Positions 5,112-8,566 of a stretch of 8,566 nt of DNA are shown here, piece by piece. The first letter of the stretch is position 1. Each line of letters starts with the position of its first letter. Source of the stretch: Thermoleophilia bacterium (GTDB lineage: Bacteria > Actinomycetota > Thermoleophilia > Gaiellales > Gaiellaceae); contig JAICTB010000086.1 of NCBI GenBank assembly GCA_025936595.1, positions 1 to 8,566 on the forward strand, read 5' to 3'. The notes beneath the pieces are model-generated. The model was not told the origin of the DNA, made no database searches, and was given only the letters and a program-made list of their open reading frames with translations. Made by a program: the position numbers and the translations under genes.

Positions 5112-5686
5112 TGCGCACGATCGTCTGCTTCGGCGACTCGAACACTTGGGGGTGCGTGCCGGGCGGAAGCGGGGAGCGGTTCCCGCGCGAGGTTCGCTGG
5201 CCCGGCCGCCTCGCGCGTGCGCTGGGCGACGGCTTCGACGTGATCGCCGAGGGCCTGAACGGCCGCACGGCCACCGTGGAGCGGCCCGATTCGGAAGGAC
5301 GCAACGGGCTGCCGTACCTGCTGCCCTGCCTGCAGTCGCACGCCCCGGTGGATCTCGTCGTCGTCTTCCTCGGCACGAACGACGTCAATTTCGTCGAGGA
5401 CGAGCGGGTCGCGCGCTGCGTCGGCCGCCTCGTCCGGGTCGCGCGCTCCTCGGAGGCCGGCCCGGAGCGCGGAGCGCCAAAGGTGCTCGTCATGTGCCCG
5501 CCGCCGTTCGACGGGCACCGCCTCGGACCGTCGTTCGCCGAGGTCTGCACCGAGCTCGACTGCGCGCTGCTCGACCTCGACGGCGTCGCGTCCTACAGCG
5601 ACGTCGACCTCGAGCATCTCGATGCAGACGCGCACGCGTCGGTCGCCGCGGCGGTCGAGGAACGGGTGCGCCGGCTGCTCCCGTGA
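5111..5686 (+). CDS. SGNH/GDSL-family hydrolase (arylesterase / lysophospholipase-like)
   Basis: Predicted 191-residue protein with the four SGNH blocks in order. The nucleophile is Ser10 in IVCFGDSNTWG. The block II glycine lies in EGLNGRTATVERPDSEGRNG. The oxyanion Asn90 is in FLGTNDVNF. The catalytic pair Asp166 and His169 is in VDLEHLDADAH. This layout, with GRNG and a PPPFDG stretch, resembles the small bacterial arylesterase / acyl-CoA thioesterase I group, which hydrolyses short acyl esters or thioesters. No signal peptide is visible, so a cytoplasmic site is likely. ATG 5111 is chosen because homologous proteins begin a few residues before the GDS block; upstream in-frame starts would add an Arg/Pro-rich tail of no clear meaning. 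It overlaps the next gene by 4 nt (GTGA) and follows the small ORF with a TGATG junction, so it is probably translated in a coupled way. Confidence 0.85.
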   Translation: MRTIVCFGDSNTWGCVPGGSGERFPREVRWPGRLARALGDGFDVIAEGLNGRTATVERPDSEGRNGLPYLLPCLQSHAPVDLVVVFLGTNDVNFVEDERVARCVGRLVRVARSSEAGPERGAPKVLVMCPPPFDGHRLGPSFAEVCTELDCALLDLDGVASYSDVDLEHLDADAHASVAAAVEERVRRLLP

Positions 5687-6390
5687 GCCGCCGGTTCTCC
5701 ACGCGCCGGCCGATTCGCCTGTCGGACACCGACGCGGCAGGGCGGTTGCGGCTCGACGCCGTCGCGCGCTATCTCCAGGACGTCGCCTCGGACGACTGGG
5801 CCGACGCGGGCTTCGGCGAGGACGACGGCGCCTGGGTCGTGCGGCGCACGGAGCTGACGGTGACGCGCACGTTCGCCGCCGATCTCGCGGTCGAGCTCCA
5901 GACATGGTGCAGCGGCATCGCCGGCTCGGCCGCGTCGCGCCGTTACTCGCTCCGCGGCGACGCGGGAGGCGCGATCGAAGCCGAGAGCATCTGGATCCAC
6001 CTCGACCGGACGCTGCGGCCGCGCCGGCTCGACCCGCGGTTCGCCGAGATCTACGGCCCCTCCGCGGACGGTCGTCGCGCACGCACACGGTTTTCGCTCC
6101 CCGCCTCGAACGGGCTGCGCGGGACGGAGTGGAGGCTCCGCGCGACGGATGTCGACCGTCTGGGCCACGTGAACAACGCGGCCTATTGGGCTCCGCTCGA
6201 GGAAGCCTGGTCGGGGCTCCTCGAGGGGCCGCTGCACGCCGTCCTCGAGTACCGCAAGCCGATCGACCTGGGCGAGCCGGTCGAGCTCGTGCAGGACGGC
6301 CACCTTGCGTGGCTCGTCGTCGGCGGCGAGACGCGCTCAGTCGCGCGGCTCGATCCAGAGGGCGCGACCGATCCCGAGCAACTCGCCTGA
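5683..6390 (+). CDS. Acyl-ACP thioesterase-like protein, double hotdog
   Basis: Predicted 235-residue protein made of two hotdog halves, the layout of bacterial and plant FatA/FatB-type thioesterases that release fatty acids from acyl carrier protein. Half one begins RRPIRLSDTDAAGRLRLDAV (about 8-27) and continues with the helix ARYLQDVASDDWADAGF. Half two carries DVDRLGHVNNAAYWAPLEEA at 156-175, the counterpart of the D-x-N-x-H-V-N-N-x-x-Y region of plant enzymes that holds catalytic Asn and His. Here the Asn two residues before the His is Leu160 and the His is 162, so the exact catalytic set is uncertain. The start is GTG 5683, overlapping the esterase stop as GTGA. Its 3' end overlaps the convergent gene by 54 bp. 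Assignment to the family is firm; chain-length preference is not readable. Confidence 0.82.
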   Translation: MSRRFSTRRPIRLSDTDAAGRLRLDAVARYLQDVASDDWADAGFGEDDGAWVVRRTELTVTRTFAADLAVELQTWCSGIAGSAASRRYSLRGDAGGAIEAESIWIHLDRTLRPRRLDPRFAEIYGPSADGRRARTRFSLPASNGLRGTEWRLRATDVDRLGHVNNAAYWAPLEEAWSGLLEGPLHAVLEYRKPIDLGEPVELVQDGHLAWLVVGGETRSVARLDPEGATDPEQLA

Positions 6391-6987
6391 GCTCGCGAAG
6401 AGCGCGGTGCCGGCACCGTGCTTGCGCCCCTCGCTGCCGAGCGGCCAGGCGACGACGACGCATCGCTCGCCGGCCTGCGGCACGCGGTCGACGCGCGCGA
6501 CGAGCCGGCCGAGCACGACGACGCCGCGGCCCGGGACGCCGGTCGCATAGGCACCCGGGCAGTCGAGCGCCGCCCAGACGAACTCCGGTCCGACCGCGTC
6601 CTCGGCCACGGTGTAGCCCGCAGCGTGCACGTCGCGGCCGGCAACGGGACCGGCATGGATGTGGAGCCCGTCGGCGCCACGCGCGTGCCCGCAGACGAAG
6701 CAGTTCGGAAACGGCGAGTCGAGATCCGGCGAGGCCGCGGCGGCGGCATCCTCCCACGCGACGGTCGGCGGCGGCTCGAGCTCGACCCGTCCCGGCCGCA
6801 CCTCTGCGACGAGGTCGTCTCCCGCCCAGATGCGTCCGTCGGGGTCCCGCTCGAGGCTCATCTCGAGCGGTGGCGGCAGGCGCAGCGTCACTTCGGACTC
6901 ACGGCCCGCGGCGAAGAGACCCGACGAGTACCCGCCGTTGCCGGAGTCATCCGGCCCGCGGAAGCGGTGGGCGATCACGATGGCCAT
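6337..6987 (-). CDS. Hotdog-fold thioesterase-like protein with a CxxCG motif
   Basis: Predicted 216-residue protein. The N-terminal FRGPDDSGNGGYSSGLFA resembles the start of hotdog acyl-CoA thioesterases, where a G-N-G-G-Y stretch precedes the central helix. The middle has CFVCG (Cys96, Cys99) followed by GLHIHAGPVAG, and then EFVWAALDCPGAYA, which looks like the active helix of a second hotdog half. The two cysteines could bind a metal, but this is not established. Substrate and reaction are unknown. ATG 6987 is chosen because upstream sequence in this frame is the antisense of another gene and has no homology-like character. The start lies within the palindrome 6985-7000 with no Shine-Dalgarno sequence. 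The last 54 bp overlap the thioesterase gene on the other strand. Confidence 0.75.
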   Translation of the reverse strand: MAIVIAHRFRGPDDSGNGGYSSGLFAAGRESEVTLRLPPPLEMSLERDPDGRIWAGDDLVAEVRPGRVELEPPPTVAWEDAAAAASPDLDSPFPNCFVCGHARGADGLHIHAGPVAGRDVHAAGYTVAEDAVGPEFVWAALDCPGAYATGVPGRGVVVLGRLVARVDRVPQAGERCVVVAWPLGSEGRKHGAGTALFASSGELLGIGRALWIEPRD

Positions 6988-7000
6988 ACTGGTCAGTATG
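6985..7000. promoter_or_regulatory. Palindrome CATACTG-GT-CAGTATG carrying two back-to-back start codons
   Basis: A perfect 7-bp inverted repeat with a 2-bp centre. Its right end supplies the ATG of the small membrane protein (6998-7000) and its left end, on the other strand, the ATG of the hotdog protein (6987-6985). On each strand CATACT, four of six matches to TATAAT including the key A and T, ends 7 nt before that strand's ATG, which is the spacing of a leaderless promoter. Each -10 box would therefore contain the other gene's start codon. A regulator operator is an alternative or additional reading. Confidence 0.55.
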
Positions 7001-7234
7001 CGCGCGGGCCGGCTTCGCTTGATCCTGATCGGTGCGCTCGTCGTCGCCGCGATCGTCAGCGTGATCGGGAACAAGACCGACTCGCCGTGGCTCGGGTGGC
7101 TGAGCTTCGCGGTGTTCCTCTGCGCGATCGTCCTCTACGCGACCTGGCGGCGGACGGCGCTCCGGGAGCGCCGTGCTAGAGTTTTCGACCGAGAGGCGAA
7201 AACCGATGAGACTCGCACTCGCCCAGATCAATAG
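6998..7234 (+). CDS. Small membrane protein with two transmembrane helices (hypothetical)
   Basis: Predicted 78-residue protein. Residues 6-24 (LRLILIGALVVAAIVSVIG) and about 31-50 (WLGWLSFAVFLCAIVLYATW) are clear membrane helices, separated by a short NKTDSP loop. A charged tail of Arg, Glu and Asp follows. The N-terminal Arg residues and the basic tail suggest both ends lie in the cytoplasm. ATG 6998 has no Shine-Dalgarno sequence but follows a -10-like CATACT by 7 nt, so leaderless translation is plausible. The last 29 nt overlap the NAD synthetase gene in another frame, and that gene's promoter lies inside this one. I do not recognise a named family. Confidence 0.65.
   Translation: MRAGRLRLILIGALVVAAIVSVIGNKTDSPWLGWLSFAVFLCAIVLYATWRRTALRERRARVFDREAKTDETRTRPDQ
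7174..7182 (+). promoter_or_regulatory. Extended -10 promoter of the NAD synthetase gene
   Basis: TGC-TAGAGT forms an extended -10 element; the hexamer is identical to that of the promoter at 797-802. No convincing -35 is seen 17-18 bp upstream, which is typical of extended -10 promoters. The start would be near 7189, just before the Shine-Dalgarno sequence. Confidence 0.5.
7191..7196 (+). promoter_or_regulatory. Ribosome binding site of the NAD synthetase gene
   Basis: GAGAGG lies nine bases before ATG 7206 and is one of the few recognisable Shine-Dalgarno sequences in the window. It fixes the start within the 3' end of the membrane protein gene. Confidence 0.55.
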
Positions 7235-8566
7235 CGTCGTCGGGGACGTCGACGGCAACGCGGCCCGCGTCGTCGAATGGCTCGAGCGGGCACGCGGCGA
7301 GAACGCCGACCTCGTCCTCTTCCCCGAGCTCGTCGTCACCGGCTACCCCGCAGAGGACCTCCTGCTACGGCCGGGCTTCGTGCGCGCGGCGCGCCGTGCC
7401 GTCGAGGGGATCGCCAAGGCGACACACGGGCTCACGGTGCTCGTCGGTGCGCCGCATCTCGACACCGATCTCTTCAACGCCTGTTTCGTGCTCGCCCACG
7501 GCGAGGTGCGCTGCGTCTACCGCAAGCGCTATCTGCCGAACTACGGCGTCTTCGACGAGGACCGCTACTTCGCGCCGGGGCACGACCTCTTCCTGCTGCG
7601 CTTCGGCGACGTGCGCGTCGGGCCGACGATCTGCGAGGACATCTGGCAGCCCGGACCTCCTGCGACCGATCTCGCCCTCGGCGGCGCGCAGTTGATCGCG
7701 AACATCTCCGCATCGCCGTTCCACGTCGGGAAGGACCGCGAGCGAGAGGAGATGCTGAAGGTGCGGGCGCTCGACAACTCCTGCTTCGTCGCGCTGTGCA
7801 ATGCCGTCGGCGGGCAGGACGAGCTGATCTTCGACGGCCATTCCGTCGTGCTCGACGACGAGGGCACGGTGCTCGCGCGCGCCGCCGGATTCGAGGAGGA
7901 GCTGCTCGTCTGCGACGTCGACCCGGTCGCCGCCGTCGGCCGGCGGCTGCGCGACGTGCGCCGGCGTGCACTTGCGCGCGAGCGCGTGAGCGTCGAGGTG
8001 CAGGAGATCGAGCTCGCACCGCCGCGCGCCCAGGCCGAAGCCGCGCCCGCGCGCATCGCGGAGCAGCTCGACGATCTCGAGCAGATGCGTCTTGCGCTCG
8101 AGCTCGGGCTGCACGACTACGTGACGAAGAACGGCTTCGGCAGCGTCGTCCTCGGGATCTCGGGCGGGATCGACTCCGCGCTCACTGCCGCGCTCTGCGT
8201 GGAGGCGCTCGGCGCAGACCGCGTGCACGGCGTCTCCATGCCTTCGCGTTATTCCTCGGAGGGAACGCGCGGAGACGCGCAGCGCCTCGCGGAGTCGCTC
8301 GGCATCGACTTCCGCGAGATCGCGATCGAGCCGATGGTCGAGGCGTACACGGGCGCCCTGCACGCGCACTTCGAGGGGCGCGAGACCGACCTGACCGAGG
8401 AGAACCTGCAGGCGCGGATCCGCGGGACGCTGCTGATGGCGCTCTCGAACAAGTTCGGCTGGCTCGTGATCGCGACCGGCAACAAGTCGGAGCTGTCGGT
8501 CGGCTACTCGACGCTCTACGGCGACCTCGCCGGCGGCTTCGCGCTGATCAAGGACGTCTACAAGAC
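7206..8566 (+). CDS. nadE: Glutamine-dependent NAD+ synthetase (partial, 3' end off the right edge)
   Basis: The first 453 residues of a two-domain cytoplasmic enzyme that makes NAD+ from deamido-NAD+, ATP and glutamine, the last step of NAD biosynthesis. The N-terminal nitrilase-type glutaminase domain (about 1-260) has the full Glu-Lys-Cys triad: Glu41 in LVLFPELVVTGYP, Lys107 in YRKRYLPNYGVFDEDRYF and Cys143 in TICEDIWQPG. The synthetase domain has the ATP pyrophosphatase loop SGGIDS at 319-324, then LTEENLQARIRGTLLMALSN and ATGNKSELSVGYSTLYGDL. The window ends soon after this, so roughly the last fifth to quarter is missing, judging by the usual 550-700 residues of bacterial homologues. 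The start is ATG 7206, supported by GAGAGG nine bases upstream and by homology beginning at residue 2 (RLALAQINSVVGD). It overlaps the membrane protein gene by 29 nt but has its own promoter. Confidence 0.96.
   Translation, partial: MRLALAQINSVVGDVDGNAARVVEWLERARGENADLVLFPELVVTGYPAEDLLLRPGFVRAARRAVEGIAKATHGLTVLVGAPHLDTDLFNACFVLAHGEVRCVYRKRYLPNYGVFDEDRYFAPGHDLFLLRFGDVRVGPTICEDIWQPGPPATDLALGGAQLIANISASPFHVGKDREREEMLKVRALDNSCFVALCNAVGGQDELIFDGHSVVLDDEGTVLARAAGFEEELLVCDVDPVAAVGRRLRDVRRRALARERVSVEVQEIELAPPRAQAEAAPARIAEQLDDLEQMRLALELGLHDYVTKNGFGSVVLGISGGIDSALTAALCVEALGADRVHGVSMPSRYSSEGTRGDAQRLAESLGIDFREIAIEPMVEAYTGALHAHFEGRETDLTEENLQARIRGTLLMALSNKFGWLVIATGNKSELSVGYSTLYGDLAGGFALIKDVYK

Noticed and set aside
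3578..6757. Long minus-strand frames (3578-4822, 3967-5550, 4880-6757) opposite the acyl-CoA synthetase, esterase and thioesterase genes.
   Set aside because: Low-complexity, Arg- or Ser-rich products with no motifs, lying opposite plus-strand genes whose catalytic residues are all present.
5622..7022. A 466-codon plus-strand frame running from the esterase gene past the divergent palindrome.
   Set aside because: Arg-rich low-complexity product in a frame that conflicts with the thioesterase and hotdog genes, both of which have recognised motifs.

Overview
The window is very GC-rich DNA whose real genes have G or C at almost every third codon position. It uses GTG and TTG starts and several starts that lack a Shine-Dalgarno sequence. 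This style, and the recognisable proteins (a DHA2-type exporter with a TetR partner, an acetyl-CoA-synthetase-like enzyme, a two-domain acyl-ACP thioesterase, glutamine-dependent NAD synthetase), fit a high-GC actinomycete, perhaps of the Thermoleophilia type. The taxonomic guess is inference only; there is no rRNA or other marker here.

Layout. (1) 1-642, minus strand: the N-terminal 214 residues of an XRE-type helix-turn-helix regulator with a TPR-like helical region, running off the left edge. (2) 643-990: a gene-free stretch that is clearly not empty. It holds a promoter-like element and a GC-rich palindrome for the regulator, a cluster of TTGACCGG-like sites, and on the plus strand a strong sigma-70-like promoter (TTGACA, 17 bp, TAGAGT) followed by about 165 nt that can fold into a closed three-way junction and end at an intrinsic terminator. 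This is a candidate free-standing structured RNA of unknown class. (3) 991-2981, minus strand: a two-gene operon, a 14-helix MFS drug exporter followed by its TetR repressor, with a palindromic operator candidate over the operon promoter. (4) 3035-3142: a short repeat cluster and a leaderless-type promoter. (5) 3143-6390, plus strand: an overlapping gene chain made of an acyl-CoA synthetase, a tiny 35-codon ORF, an SGNH esterase and an acyl-ACP thioesterase. (6) 6337-6987, minus strand: a hotdog-fold protein whose 3' end overlaps the thioesterase gene tail to tail. (7) 6998-7234, plus: a two-helix small membrane protein, whose start codon and that of the preceding minus-strand gene are the two halves of one palindrome. 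(8) 7206-8566, plus: NAD synthetase, cut by the right edge, with its promoter inside the small membrane gene.

How they work together. The exporter and TetR form a self-contained drug-response-type unit. The acyl-CoA synthetase, esterase and acyl-ACP thioesterase are linked by start/stop overlaps, so they are probably co-translated and act on acyl chains: activation to CoA thioesters, ester hydrolysis, and release from acyl carrier protein. The hotdog protein opposite them may belong to the same chemistry. The most unusual items are the candidate RNA at 809-975 and the back-to-back start-codon palindrome at 6985-7000.
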